Shown: piece by piece, positions 40,195 through 48,602 of the stretch | How the letters are laid out: every line of letters begins with the position of its first letter | Position numbering within the stretch: position 1 is the stretch's first letter | Source: Bdellovibrionota bacterium | Lineage (GTDB): Bacteria > Bdellovibrionota > Bdellovibrionia > Bdellovibrionales > JAMPXM01 | Assembly: GCA_963170185.1 (NCBI GenBank) | Contig: CAUJGS010000132.1 | Span: forward strand, 1-55,292 | DNA: 55,292 bases | Direction of reading: 5' to 3' | Notes under the pieces: model-generated | Told to the model about the DNA's origin: nothing | The model's database searches: none | What the model saw: the letters and a program-made list of their open reading frames with translations, nothing else | Program-made: the position numbers and the translations under genes

Positions 40195-41435
40195 TCTTCG
40201 CCCACGAAATATTCGGCAGCCTCGGGCTGAAGGAGGAAGGTCGTCGGGCTAAATTGCTTACCGTAGGCACCGACATTTTCAACAACGAGCCAGTCGCCGG
40301 CTCGGATTCCTTCCAACGACGCCTCTCGAACAAGAATATCTTGGGTGTAACAAGTCGGGCCCGCGATCGAAACGATTTCAGAACCGCCGCCCCAGCGGCC
40401 TTTGTCGGATTTCAGTAGCGAGAAGGGGAGGTTCGTACGAATGGGTTGCCCCACTCCGCATGCGATCTGGCAGTGGGAATATCCGCCGTCGGCGATCGCG
40501 AATTTGAGCCGTCGGCCTCTTGAATGCACGGTCTTTTCGCGAAGAATTTTTGATACAAAGTAGCCGGACTCTCCAACCAAGTATCGACCCAGCTCCATGG
40601 CAAACCGCATCGGAACTCCCAGTGGCCCCGCCCCTCCGTATCTGGCGGTCAATTGCCGAAGTCCGACAGCGAATCGATCAAAATCAAACGCCTCTGATTT
40701 GGCGGAATATGGAATTCCAATCCCGCCACCAAGAGCGATTCTAAACTTGTCCTTTGCGGGTTTGAATTTTCCAAAGGTTTTTAACTTCGTTTGAAACAGC
40801 AGCGATGCCTCTAGGGCGAATTCGAAATTTTTAACAACGTATTCCGGATGAAGGATCTGAGACTGCACGTGCGAATGAGTTCCTATTAGGTCAAGGTTTC
40901 GCGTTTTTGAAAGGCACATGACAAGGCTTTCGAAACTCGATTCGTCAAAACCAAACTGAGTCGGTTCGTCGACAATGAGACGACCTATATGGCCCACTCG
41001 CTGCATCGGCGAAAGACGCACGACAACCGCGACCCTCTTACCTAAACGACCAGCCACGCCATCAAGCTCTATAAGCTCGGCTTCCGACTCGACAACAATT
41101 CCCCCTATTCCAAGTTCGGCGGCTTTTATCAGTTCGTCCGTTCGCTTGCCCGGGCCGGTGAAGGAAATTTTGTCGACAGAAAACCCCGCCGCCAACGCAC
41201 GATTTAACTCGCCCATCGATGCGACGTCCACCGAGAGGTTTTCCGTCTTCATCGTCTCCAAAATTTTTTTGTGAGAATTGGCTTTCGCGGCATAAAAGAC
41301 TTCGAAATCAGAGCTCAACCGCATCTGAACGAGCTGAATTCGCTCGCGAATTTTTTTTAAATCATAGAGATAAAAGGGGGTCGGCTCCGTCTGTGTGAGA
41401 TTGCGAATGACCATTTCGGTTGCTTCATTCACCAT
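40191..41435 (-). CDS. fold-type III PLP-dependent amino-acid decarboxylase
   Basis: 414 aa, LysA/ornithine-decarboxylase family. FEVFYAAKANSHKK holds the PLP Lys (K51), RIALGGGIGIPY the phosphate-binding Gly run, and VSIAGPTCYTQDI the Cys that completes the partner's active site. The best start, ATG 41435, overlaps the AMP-ligase stop by 11 nt; a longer frame from 41465 is unlikely. It resembles decarboxylases found with AMP ligases and ACPs in exosortase-A-type exopolysaccharide clusters. It would turn lysine, diaminopimelate or a related acid into an amine; the exact substrate is unknown. Confidence 0.85.
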   Translation of the reverse strand: MVNEATEMVIRNLTQTEPTPFYLYDLKKIRERIQLVQMRLSSDFEVFYAAKANSHKKILETMKTENLSVDVASMGELNRALAAGFSVDKISFTGPGKRTDELIKAAELGIGGIVVESEAELIELDGVAGRLGKRVAVVVRLSPMQRVGHIGRLIVDEPTQFGFDESSFESLVMCLSKTRNLDLIGTHSHVQSQILHPEYVVKNFEFALEASLLFQTKLKTFGKFKPAKDKFRIALGGGIGIPYSAKSEAFDFDRFAVGLRQLTARYGGAGPLGVPMRFAMELGRYLVGESGYFVSKILREKTVHSRGRRLKFAIADGGYSHCQIACGVGQPIRTNLPFSLLKSDKGRWGGGSEIVSIAGPTCYTQDILVREASLEGIRAGDWLVVENVGAYGKQFSPTTFLLQPEAAEYFVGEE

Positions 41436-42933
41436 CTGCGCTCTCCCACTTTTCCCGCAAAACATTGCGATCTACTTTACGACTGGCTGTCTCCGGCAGG
41501 GACGCTTCAAAAAAAATCCTATCAGGCACTTTTGAGGGCGAGAGAACACGCTTGCAGTATTCCAAGACTTCGTTTTCGCTCGACTCGCTACCCGCTACAT
41601 TTTGTTCTGCTATAACCAAAAACGCGGCCAAAGCATTTTGTCTACTGTCCTCAACCTTGCGATGAATCACACACACCTGAAGCACGCCCGGAAATCCGCG
41701 CAATGCTTCTTCCACTTCGGAAAGGTGCATTCGAATCTCCCAACGTTTTATCAAGTCGTCCCGTCGGCCAAGATACGTGAATTGACCCGCGTCATCACAC
41801 CGAAAATAGTCGCCCGTGCGAACCTCTCGCCATTTAAGAGGAGACGGAAAGTAGCCGAGCATTCCCCCGACTCCCTCATGCGAAAGCTCACCCTCTTGGC
41901 CGATGCCAACCTCAAGGCCTGAATCGTCTAATAGTTTTAGGCGAACATCTAAAATGGGTCGGCCATGCGTTGCCCTTAGCTCGGACCCGGGCGGATCTTT
42001 CGCCATCAAAGAGCGAAATGTCTCTGTCTGCCCATAGGTGCGAAAGACGGTGGCGTTTTGAAATCGTGCCCGCAAACCGGCGAGATCCTGAAGCGAAAGA
42101 GCGCCGCCGGAGACCGCGCAATATCGCACGCGCAAAAAGCGCTCACCAGCGGACACCTTGTTTAGGAAACTCAGCCACATCATCGGCGTTCCGGAAACAC
42201 CCGTAATTTTCTCGTTTAGAAGGTTGTTTCGGAACCTATCCGTCGACGGGTGCGCTTGAACCACAAGCCTTGCTCCGCTCAGAATCCAAGAAAGCACTTG
42301 ATTGAAACCGACATCATGAGACGTCGGCAGCACATTGAGAATCGCATCCTCTTTGACAATTTCGAAATCTCGAATCTCCGCGTCGGCTCTCGCGACAAGA
42401 TCTTGTCGATCTATCATCACAAGTTTTGGAGCCATCGTGGATCCCGATGTCATGAGAATCCAACCGCACTCGGACGGGCATCGCTGTACGCTAATCGGCG
42501 TTTTGTACGGCAGCACGACAATATGTCCTAGCAGTGGGTCCGGCTCAAACACATCGAGAACCGTCATCTGACCAAGGTCATAACCAAGATCGCGAAGTAT
42601 CGCCTCAAAGCCCTTGAGATCCACTTCATGAAGTAAAAGATTGTGGCTGGTAAGAGTCGAAACAAGTCGCGGCAGCATCGTCGCCAACTGCTGTCGTTCA
42701 AGATTCAGACCTACACCGTCATTAATGAGGGTCCACCAGATGGCAAGAATCGTGTGACTGTTTCTTTGGCCGGCAATAACAAGCGGCTCCGACCAATCTA
42801 TTGGAATAGTCGAAAGGTCTTGTAGCGCTCTTTCGACATCTTTCCACGCGAAATCAAAATGATCGTCTTTGATCGCGCGACGCTCGGGCGAGTTTGAAAC
42901 CCACTCCTGCAGAGCCCTTCGCCACCTATTCAT
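41425..42933 (-). CDS. AMP-dependent acyl/aminoacyl ligase 2 (ANL superfamily)
   Basis: 502 aa. Motifs: MTSGSTMAPK (161-170), where the canonical Gly of TSGSTG is Met, FRTYGQTETFR (A5), RTGDYFRCDDAG (A7), YLGRRDDLIKRWEIR (A8) and the catalytic Lys in ASRKVDR near the C-terminus. It is encoded after ACP 2 with a 4-nt overlap and before the decarboxylase, so it most likely adenylates the acid that is loaded onto ACP 2, as DltA does for DltC. Confidence 0.86.
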   Translation of the reverse strand: MNRWRRALQEWVSNSPERRAIKDDHFDFAWKDVERALQDLSTIPIDWSEPLVIAGQRNSHTILAIWWTLINDGVGLNLERQQLATMLPRLVSTLTSHNLLLHEVDLKGFEAILRDLGYDLGQMTVLDVFEPDPLLGHIVVLPYKTPISVQRCPSECGWILMTSGSTMAPKLVMIDRQDLVARADAEIRDFEIVKEDAILNVLPTSHDVGFNQVLSWILSGARLVVQAHPSTDRFRNNLLNEKITGVSGTPMMWLSFLNKVSAGERFLRVRYCAVSGGALSLQDLAGLRARFQNATVFRTYGQTETFRSLMAKDPPGSELRATHGRPILDVRLKLLDDSGLEVGIGQEGELSHEGVGGMLGYFPSPLKWREVRTGDYFRCDDAGQFTYLGRRDDLIKRWEIRMHLSEVEEALRGFPGVLQVCVIHRKVEDSRQNALAAFLVIAEQNVAGSESSENEVLEYCKRVLSPSKVPDRIFFEASLPETASRKVDRNVLREKWESADGE

Positions 42934-43178
42934 GTCTTTCTCGACTGCACGAATGCTTCGATGGCGACCAGCGTCCCGAAATAGGTGTCGTTAAGATCTT
43001 GTGGCTCGACAGTGATGCCAAACTTCTTTTCCAAGAAATTTACCAGATTGAAAATTCCTATCGAATCCAAAGCACCCGACTCAACCAATGGAAAATCATC
43101 GGCAAATTCCTTAGGAAGAAGCCCTCGGTAAATCGGATCACTCATGAGGAATGTACGCACTTCTTTACGAATTTCCAT
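42930..43178 (-). CDS. acyl carrier protein 2, DltC-like
   Basis: About 82 aa. ESGALDSIGIFNLVNFLEKKF contains the phosphopantetheine Ser in a standard DSI motif, and PQDLNDTYFGTLVAIEAFV is the C-terminal part. AGGAAGGG precedes the ATG; a GTG one codon earlier is possible. It opens the five-gene operon, and every later gene overlaps or touches the one before it. Only about 30 bp separate it from the divergent GNAT gene. Confidence 0.83.
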   Translation of the reverse strand: MEIRKEVRTFLMSDPIYRGLLPKEFADDFPLVESGALDSIGIFNLVNFLEKKFGITVEPQDLNDTYFGTLVAIEAFVQSRKT

Positions 43179-43209
43179 CACGTCATACCCTTCCTATTGA
43201 GGGTATTGA

Positions 43210-43704
43210 GTGACAGATGCTGTGGCAACACGATTGAATAGAGATATGAGTTCTCTGAATTCACACATTCAGTTCGACTGGGGCAAGTATGATGCGTCGC
43301 TACTACGCGCGTATATGCACGAACTCGCTTCCGCCATCAAGGAGCCCTCACCCGAATCTCGTGTGATCGGCCACACAAGAAGCCTGCTGCTGTCACGAAA
43401 AGATGTCGACACCAGTCAGATGACATCCATTGGTGGCGTAAACATTCAAACGTTCCATGACTATGCGCTGATCGATCTGCTCTGGATCGAACCGGAATTT
43501 CGCAAACAGGGCTACGGAAGAATGTTGGTAGAAAGAGTCGAGAGCTACGCAAAAGACCTAGGCCTGAAGCGCCTTCTGCTTAGTGCCTACGAACACCATA
43601 ATTCGGTCGAGTTCTGGAAAAAGATGGGATGCGAAGAAGTCGGCCGCGTTCGCGACTATCCAGTAGGTGAGCAACTCGTCTACTTGCACAAACGCCTGGT
43701 CTAA
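43210..43704 (+). CDS. GNAT family N-acetyltransferase
   Basis: About 164 aa (152 if the ATG at 43246 is used). The GNAT core is clear: LIDLLWIEPEFRKQGYGRML contains beta-4 and the RxxGxG acetyl-CoA loop, and LLSAYEHHNSVEFWKKMG is the C-terminal helix and Gly. GTG 43210 has GAGGG at 6 nt. It is divergent from ACP 2 and tail to tail with an HDAC-like amidohydrolase, with stops overlapping by 4 bp. An acetylated polyamine or beta-lysine would be a sensible common substrate, as in N-epsilon-acetyl-beta-lysine synthesis, but this is inference. Confidence 0.83.
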   Translation: MTDAVATRLNRDMSSLNSHIQFDWGKYDASLLRAYMHELASAIKEPSPESRVIGHTRSLLLSRKDVDTSQMTSIGGVNIQTFHDYALIDLLWIEPEFRKQGYGRMLVERVESYAKDLGLKRLLLSAYEHHNSVEFWKKMGCEEVGRVRDYPVGEQLVYLHKRLV

Positions 43705-44924
43705 AGTCCGTGTACTTTTCTAGCCGAATCTAAACGCTTTGCGAATTCCCTCTCAAGCTTCGCCATCTCCTGCGCGTCGCCAAGCGGAGCGGGCCCAAGT
43801 GGGTCTTTGATAATCGCTTTCTTGTCCGCAACCAATCGGTTGAGAGTGTTAAGCACTCCAAGAGCTGTCGCCCGTCTTTCATAGCCGCCTTCTAGCACAA
43901 AAACGACTTTCCCTTCGCAGACCCTCTCAGCAACACGTTGCACAGATGCTACCAACGACATTTGTTCGTCGACACTGAGAAGCATACTGCCCTGAGGATC
44001 ACGCCAATGCGTGTCGTAACCCATCGATACCAAAATCTGAGCCGGTCTCGTTTTTTCAACAATCGGTACGACAAATTTTTCTACGGCCTCATGCCAACTG
44101 CGTCCCGTTAATCCAAGCGGCATCGGCAGATTGAAATTGAGTCCGCTGCCGGCACCTTCCCCGGTGCGCTCGATACCGCCGGTGTAAGGCCAGTCATCTT
44201 GGTGTACCGAGACATATGTCACTTCGGGACTCGAGTAGAAAATGTCTTCTGTGCCGTTTCCATGATGCACATCCAGATCTAGAATCAGCACCGGCTTGCG
44301 ATTCTTTGCGACAAGTCGCTTGGCCGCGTAAGCCACGCTGTTGGTAAAACAATAACCTCCCGAAAACGCGCGACCTGCGTGATGTCCGGGCGGGCGAATC
44401 AATGCAAAACCGTTTGCAAGTTCACCATTAGCGACTTTGCTCGCTAGCTCAAATGTACCAACCGCAGCCTTATAAGTCGCGTCTCTGGCGTGCGGTCCGC
44501 CATAGGGGGACCACCGAGACTGCGTGAGGTAATCGCGCTGATCAATTTTCTCACTGACTCTTTCGAGATATTTTCGATCATGGACGACACTTAAAGCCTC
44601 TATCCACTCGGCGGCTCCCTGAAAAGGCGAGCTTCGAACGGCGATCTTGCGAAACTTCATGTCCTTGAAGTCGGAAAGCTCGTCGTGCACCTGCATAAGA
44701 CGAGAGGCACTCTCAGGGTGAGAGTGCCAGTCATGAAAAAAGAAGCTCTCGTCCTCAAATAAACCCGTGCGACTCTCATCGGAAAACGTGAACGGGGTTT
44801 CAAATAAGTTGGATTCACGCGGCTTTCCGGCGCGATCGGCGAACCGGCCCGCAAGAAACCCCATCGCTGTAGCGGAGGCAAACCCAGCCAAGAGCTGTCG
44901 TCGTTTGAAAGTTGAACGCTCCAT
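43701..44924 (-). CDS. Tat-exported HDAC / acetylpolyamine amidohydrolase family protein
   Basis: 407 aa. The N-terminus MERSTFKRRQLLAGFASAT has the twin-arginine motif and a hydrophobic stretch, so the protein probably folds with zinc before export. RPPGHHAGRAFSGGYCF, LILDLDVHHGNGTEDIFY and VSMGYDTHW give the catalytic His pair and the Asp-His-Asp zinc site, and VFVLEGGYER the transition-state Tyr. An intact deacetylase outside the cytoplasm is unusual. It pairs with the GNAT gene and may deacetylate a surface-bound or exported acetylated amine. Start at 44924; an in-frame TTG at 44948 is an alternative. Confidence 0.82.
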   Translation of the reverse strand: MERSTFKRRQLLAGFASATAMGFLAGRFADRAGKPRESNLFETPFTFSDESRTGLFEDESFFFHDWHSHPESASRLMQVHDELSDFKDMKFRKIAVRSSPFQGAAEWIEALSVVHDRKYLERVSEKIDQRDYLTQSRWSPYGGPHARDATYKAAVGTFELASKVANGELANGFALIRPPGHHAGRAFSGGYCFTNSVAYAAKRLVAKNRKPVLILDLDVHHGNGTEDIFYSSPEVTYVSVHQDDWPYTGGIERTGEGAGSGLNFNLPMPLGLTGRSWHEAVEKFVVPIVEKTRPAQILVSMGYDTHWRDPQGSMLLSVDEQMSLVASVQRVAERVCEGKVVFVLEGGYERRATALGVLNTLNRLVADKKAIIKDPLGPAPLGDAQEMAKLEREFAKRLDSARKVHGL

Positions 44925-44990
44925 AATTGAATTAACAGTATTCGACAAATCGCTAGTCGGAGAAGGCAGAAGTTAACTAAAATCAAGAAT

Positions 44991-45863
44991 ATGGACCCAC
45001 GCTATCCGATTAAACCATGGCGGCCCTTCTACGACATCGCCCTGTCTTGGTCGGTCATCATTGTAGCCTGTTGGCTCACGCTAGGTGTTTCATGGTGGCT
45101 CTACCCACTAAGCTTCATCTTGATTGCCAACCGCATCCTAGCGCTCTCGCTACTTTGCCACGAGGGTTTGCACCGCACCCTGCACACCAACGGCAAGTGG
45201 AATGATTTTCTCGGGCGCTACCTTTGTGCCTTTCCGACATTCATTTCATTCTCAAAGTATCGCCGCTTGCACCTGCTCCACCACTCTGTGGTCGGCTCCG
45301 ATCATTGGGATCCCGACCGACATCTCTATAGCGGCTACCCCGTGCCGTTTCATAAATTCCTCATCCAACTAATCGGACGCGTGCTGACGCTAAGAACCGC
45401 GTACGACTTTATTCTGTATTACACCGAATACCCCGAAGCTCTTCGGCGAAAACGAATGGCCGACGGCTCGTTGTTTATTCTTAGCCCGCGAAGCGACTTT
45501 GTCCCATTTGCGATATTTCAAGTCGCGATGTTGGCACTCATTTTTATTCTCGGAGTTTGGCCGCAGTTCTTGGCTCTCTACCTTGCGCCTCTAGTTCTGC
45601 TTACGCAGCCCTACGTGATGCTGATGGGAGGAATCCAACATGGCCCCGCAAGAAACCAAAATGAGAACGTCAGTCGCACCGTTCAAGGGTCGAAACTTTA
45701 CATGTGGCTCTTGCTGCCTCTAGATATCAACTTTCATGCGGAACATCATTTAGATCCCAGCGTTCCACACTATTGGCTCAAACAACGAGCCCGCGACCTC
45801 CGCGCCGAGGGTAAGCACCTCTGGACAGAGTCCTATACCGAAACAATGCGCTCTCTATTTTAA
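44991..45863 (+). CDS. membrane fatty-acid desaturase / hydroxylase family protein
   Basis: 290 aa with four or more transmembrane helices and the three histidine boxes of the di-iron membrane desaturases: LLCHEGLHRTLH, RRLHLLHHS and NFHAEHH. It should introduce a double bond or hydroxyl in an acyl chain, on a lipid or acyl carrier. Placed between the HDAC-like and SGNH-like genes in the aminomutase cluster. Its stop overlaps the convergent SGNH gene by 9 bp. Confidence 0.86.
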   Translation: MDPRYPIKPWRPFYDIALSWSVIIVACWLTLGVSWWLYPLSFILIANRILALSLLCHEGLHRTLHTNGKWNDFLGRYLCAFPTFISFSKYRRLHLLHHSVVGSDHWDPDRHLYSGYPVPFHKFLIQLIGRVLTLRTAYDFILYYTEYPEALRRKRMADGSLFILSPRSDFVPFAIFQVAMLALIFILGVWPQFLALYLAPLVLLTQPYVMLMGGIQHGPARNQNENVSRTVQGSKLYMWLLLPLDINFHAEHHLDPSVPHYWLKQRARDLRAEGKHLWTESYTETMRSLF

Positions 45864-47165
45864 AAAAATACGAGAGAGCTCTTTCCCGACGACTTCCGCA
45901 CCTGATTTTTCAAGATGATCGCAGTCTGGCTGAAAAGCGGAAAGTAACCCCTCCGGCGGTAGGTCACGCAGTAGCCATTCCCTACTATCGTAGATCTCGA
46001 TATCACCGTCGAATTTTGATAAAGCACTCCGAAGTGGACGAGAGTGATGGCTCGGGTATTCCACGACAACCACTCTCACACCGGCGTTCAATAGAAGACC
46101 GACGAGCTTTTCAAGATTCGCCAGCGTCGAAGGAAGTAACACTTCAGACTGTTCCGGACCCATCGTTTCAAACTCTTGAGCAAACGCCGCCGTGTCGTCG
46201 GCGATATGAGCTATACGAAGCCTCGCGATGAAAGCCAGGCGCCGATCTTCCATAGAACGCACCGATGACTCCCACCCACTATCGTCCGGCGCGGCTCTCT
46301 CACCTTTGGCCTTGGAGCGATCGGACTGCAAGTAGCCGATATGAACATCGACCAATGCCCTCTCCAAGGAAACGGATTTGAGTTTTTCAAGAAATTGAAT
46401 TCCCTCATCAAGACGCCAGTGCAAGTAGTAAAGGTGCACCAGTGCGCGAATCGCACGAACATAGTTGGGATGTTTAAGAAGTTGTTTTTCGAACTCCGGA
46501 ATAGCTTCGGGTGATTGTTCCCTATAAAGCGACCACGCCAGCGTAAAATCTTTTTTTTGCGCACGAGCCTCGCGGTCGGGGCGCAAACTCAGGTACCGTT
46601 TCTGTGCCTCCGCAGCAAGAACCATAAAAGCTTTCGTGATTTCAAGTCTTCCCGCCGGCGAATGAACGAGACGGTCAAAAGTTTTGTCTACCCACCCACG
46701 AACCCAATCATTTTTCCCAACCATAAGAAAAGCGGTTCCCACCGAACGCTTGCTTAATAACTCACGCATGCGCTCTAGCGCTTCACCGGAAGTCAATCCG
46801 CCAAGGGTAACCTCACCCACTTCCACCGCAGGACGACTCGCTTTGGCGTAAGATAAAAATCGACCCGCCGCCGTGTTAGGATCCTCGATGGTTCCCAAAA
46901 TTGAATCGCCAATGAGAATCGCATCGAAACGATCACTGCCTTCCGCAACTTTTTGATTTCTCGAAACCGATTTGAACCAAGCGGCCGTGCGCAAACCAAG
47001 CTCAACGGTGACTAAAACCGTCGCCAACGCTAGCGCATGTAAAATGACTGTCTTCAAGACGTGCTTCACGGTCCACAAGTCTATGGGACAAGTGCGCCAC
47101 TCCTCAAATGGAAATACACAAAATACACGAAACCGCCTCCGTCGCAGGTCGAGAATTTCCGGCAA
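45855..47165 (-). CDS. membrane-anchored SGNH-like hydrolase with helical insertion
   Basis: Up to 436 aa; the first 30 codons look non-coding and a GTG at 47069 may be the real start. One N-terminal helix (LHALALATVLVTVELGLRT) anchors a periplasmic domain with SGNH blocks: AILIGDSILGT (Ser), MVGKNDW (Asn) and DCDHLEKSGAE (Asp/His). Between the blocks lies an insertion of about 150 residues of TPR-like helices. DltD, AlgJ and PatB-type proteins that work with MBOATs have the same anchored SGNH plan, so it is a candidate partner of MBOAT 38878. Confidence 0.75.
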   Translation of the reverse strand: MPEILDLRRRRFRVFCVFPFEEWRTCPIDLWTVKHVLKTVILHALALATVLVTVELGLRTAAWFKSVSRNQKVAEGSDRFDAILIGDSILGTIEDPNTAAGRFLSYAKASRPAVEVGEVTLGGLTSGEALERMRELLSKRSVGTAFLMVGKNDWVRGWVDKTFDRLVHSPAGRLEITKAFMVLAAEAQKRYLSLRPDREARAQKKDFTLAWSLYREQSPEAIPEFEKQLLKHPNYVRAIRALVHLYYLHWRLDEGIQFLEKLKSVSLERALVDVHIGYLQSDRSKAKGERAAPDDSGWESSVRSMEDRRLAFIARLRIAHIADDTAAFAQEFETMGPEQSEVLLPSTLANLEKLVGLLLNAGVRVVVVEYPSHHSRPLRSALSKFDGDIEIYDSREWLLRDLPPEGLLSAFQPDCDHLEKSGAEVVGKELSRIFLK

Positions 47166-47311
47166 ACACGTGTTCTTTTTTTTGTTATTTCTCTCTCGAT
47201 TGTTTGTGTTTGTGGATAGAGCAGCTAGCCCCTAAATATTTTCCGCTCGATGGCGATAACTAGTGCGTCTTCAGAAAATGAAACGCCTCATATTCGATCG
47301 GGAGTTCAAAA

Positions 47312-48523
47312 ATGAAAAGCTTCGCCTCTACCTCCTTACACGTCGCCATCTTCGCTGTCGGCACTCTTCTCACGACGCTCGCACAAGGACAGACCAACGG
47401 CGTCTTTAACGAAGCCTGCTACCTGCAACGTTATCCCGATGTCGTAACGGGTTGGGTTAATAACGGCGGGAAGGCGATCGACCACTGGCTTCGACACGGG
47501 CAGTACGAGGGAAGAATCCCTGACTGCAGAGGCATGGCACAGCCAGCGCCCGTTCCAGCGCCTGGGCCCAATCCACCGCCAGTTAGCGGCTCAGCTTATA
47601 CCATCGTGGGTGCCGGGCCTCGACCCATTGAGATCTCCGTCGACCCCAATCGCTTCGCGGGTTCAGTTACTAGCTTGAAGTGGAACGGTATCGAGTTCGT
47701 GAATATTCACGATCACGGCCGACAAATCCAAACAGCGATTCAGCTGGACGGGTTTGGTGAGTGTAACAACCCAACCGAAGCCGGCTCCTCCCACGATGTG
47801 AAATCCAAAACCAGCACATCCAAGCTTCTGGCGCATTCGAAGATCGCATCCAACCAAATGGCCAATAGCATTAAGATGGCTTACTGGTCGTATCGCAAAC
47901 TCACCGGAGCCTGCCCAAAAGGAATCGACTCTCGACTCACCTCCCCGCTTTCCAACACCGTTTTAGATAAACGAATCACAATCGGCGCATTCGGGGACAA
48001 TCAGATTGTTAGCTATGCTCTGGCAATCAATCACGGCCCACGAGATCTTACTCAAAGTGTCGTTTACGAGTTCCTAACGGGTTATCTCAATAGTGAGTTC
48101 AAACGGTTTTTCTTTGTTAACTCTCAAAACGGCGCATTGAACGAGTTCCTCGCTTCCGAGCTCAAAGATATCTCCGGCAACGGATTTCCTCCGGGCTCCT
48201 ACCAGGCGCATTCACCCAGAAAAAAACCTTTCGATCCGATCATCCTTTCCAATCCTTCTGGCAGTCATGCGATGGCGGCTTATGTTCCCCCTAGTCAAAT
48301 CACGAGCTGCGGCGCTGGCTTCGGTTACGCCGCTTTTCACTTCAATCTTGGTGGCTCTGGGCCAAAAGGCTCGGGAACAAACAAGTGGAATATGGCCTCT
48401 TACGAATCCGTAAACAGCAAGTGCATCGTCAACGGTGTCCGACGCTACAACGTATATATCGCAGTTGGCACTCTGGCCGAAGTGCACACGAAACTTCAAA
48501 CCCTTATCAGAAGCGCGCGCTAA
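47312..48523 (+). CDS. secreted protein with N-terminal YPDV-type repeat unit
   Basis: 403 aa from an ATG with GGGAG upstream. A signal peptide ends near AQGQ. Residues 32-72 (FNEACYLQRYPDVVTGW and HWLRHGQYEGR) match a small repeat unit found in many secreted and calcium-binding proteins. After a Pro-rich linker comes a 300-residue beta-rich domain without recognised family (SLKWNGIEFVNIHDHGRQIQ, ALAINHGPRDL, GAGFGYAAFHFN). It could be a carbohydrate-active or adhesive exoprotein. Divergent from the SGNH gene over about 145 bp. Confidence 0.7.
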   Translation: MKSFASTSLHVAIFAVGTLLTTLAQGQTNGVFNEACYLQRYPDVVTGWVNNGGKAIDHWLRHGQYEGRIPDCRGMAQPAPVPAPGPNPPPVSGSAYTIVGAGPRPIEISVDPNRFAGSVTSLKWNGIEFVNIHDHGRQIQTAIQLDGFGECNNPTEAGSSHDVKSKTSTSKLLAHSKIASNQMANSIKMAYWSYRKLTGACPKGIDSRLTSPLSNTVLDKRITIGAFGDNQIVSYALAINHGPRDLTQSVVYEFLTGYLNSEFKRFFFVNSQNGALNEFLASELKDISGNGFPPGSYQAHSPRKKPFDPIILSNPSGSHAMAAYVPPSQITSCGAGFGYAAFHFNLGGSGPKGSGTNKWNMASYESVNSKCIVNGVRRYNVYIAVGTLAEVHTKLQTLIRSAR

Positions 48524-48537
48524 CCTTTGCTCTCCAT

Positions 48538-48586
48538 AATATTACCCGGGTGATATTGACAACCCGTTTATACCCGGGTAATATTA
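48538..48586 (+). promoter_or_regulatory. strong sigma-70 promoter inside two ACCCGGGT palindromes
   Basis: A perfect TTGACA at 48556-48561 is followed by a 17-bp spacer and TAATAT at 48579-48584. The near-palindrome 48538-48557 and a second one with the same core at about 48566-48586 cover both elements. Their centres are 28 bp apart, close to three helical turns. The pair TATTACCCGGGT is repeated in inverted order, so a dimeric repressor should bind both sites and block transcription of the DUF2239 gene. The matching regulator gene is not in the window. Confidence 0.78.
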
Positions 48587-48602
48587 GGCTGTGGAGGTCG
48601 CC

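Noticed and set aside
40191-41435. Decarboxylase as the housekeeping diaminopimelate decarboxylase LysA
   Set aside because: The fold and active-site residues fit, but its position inside an ACP-ligase-MBOAT operon with overlapping starts argues for a dedicated role; I cannot exclude the LysA reaction itself.
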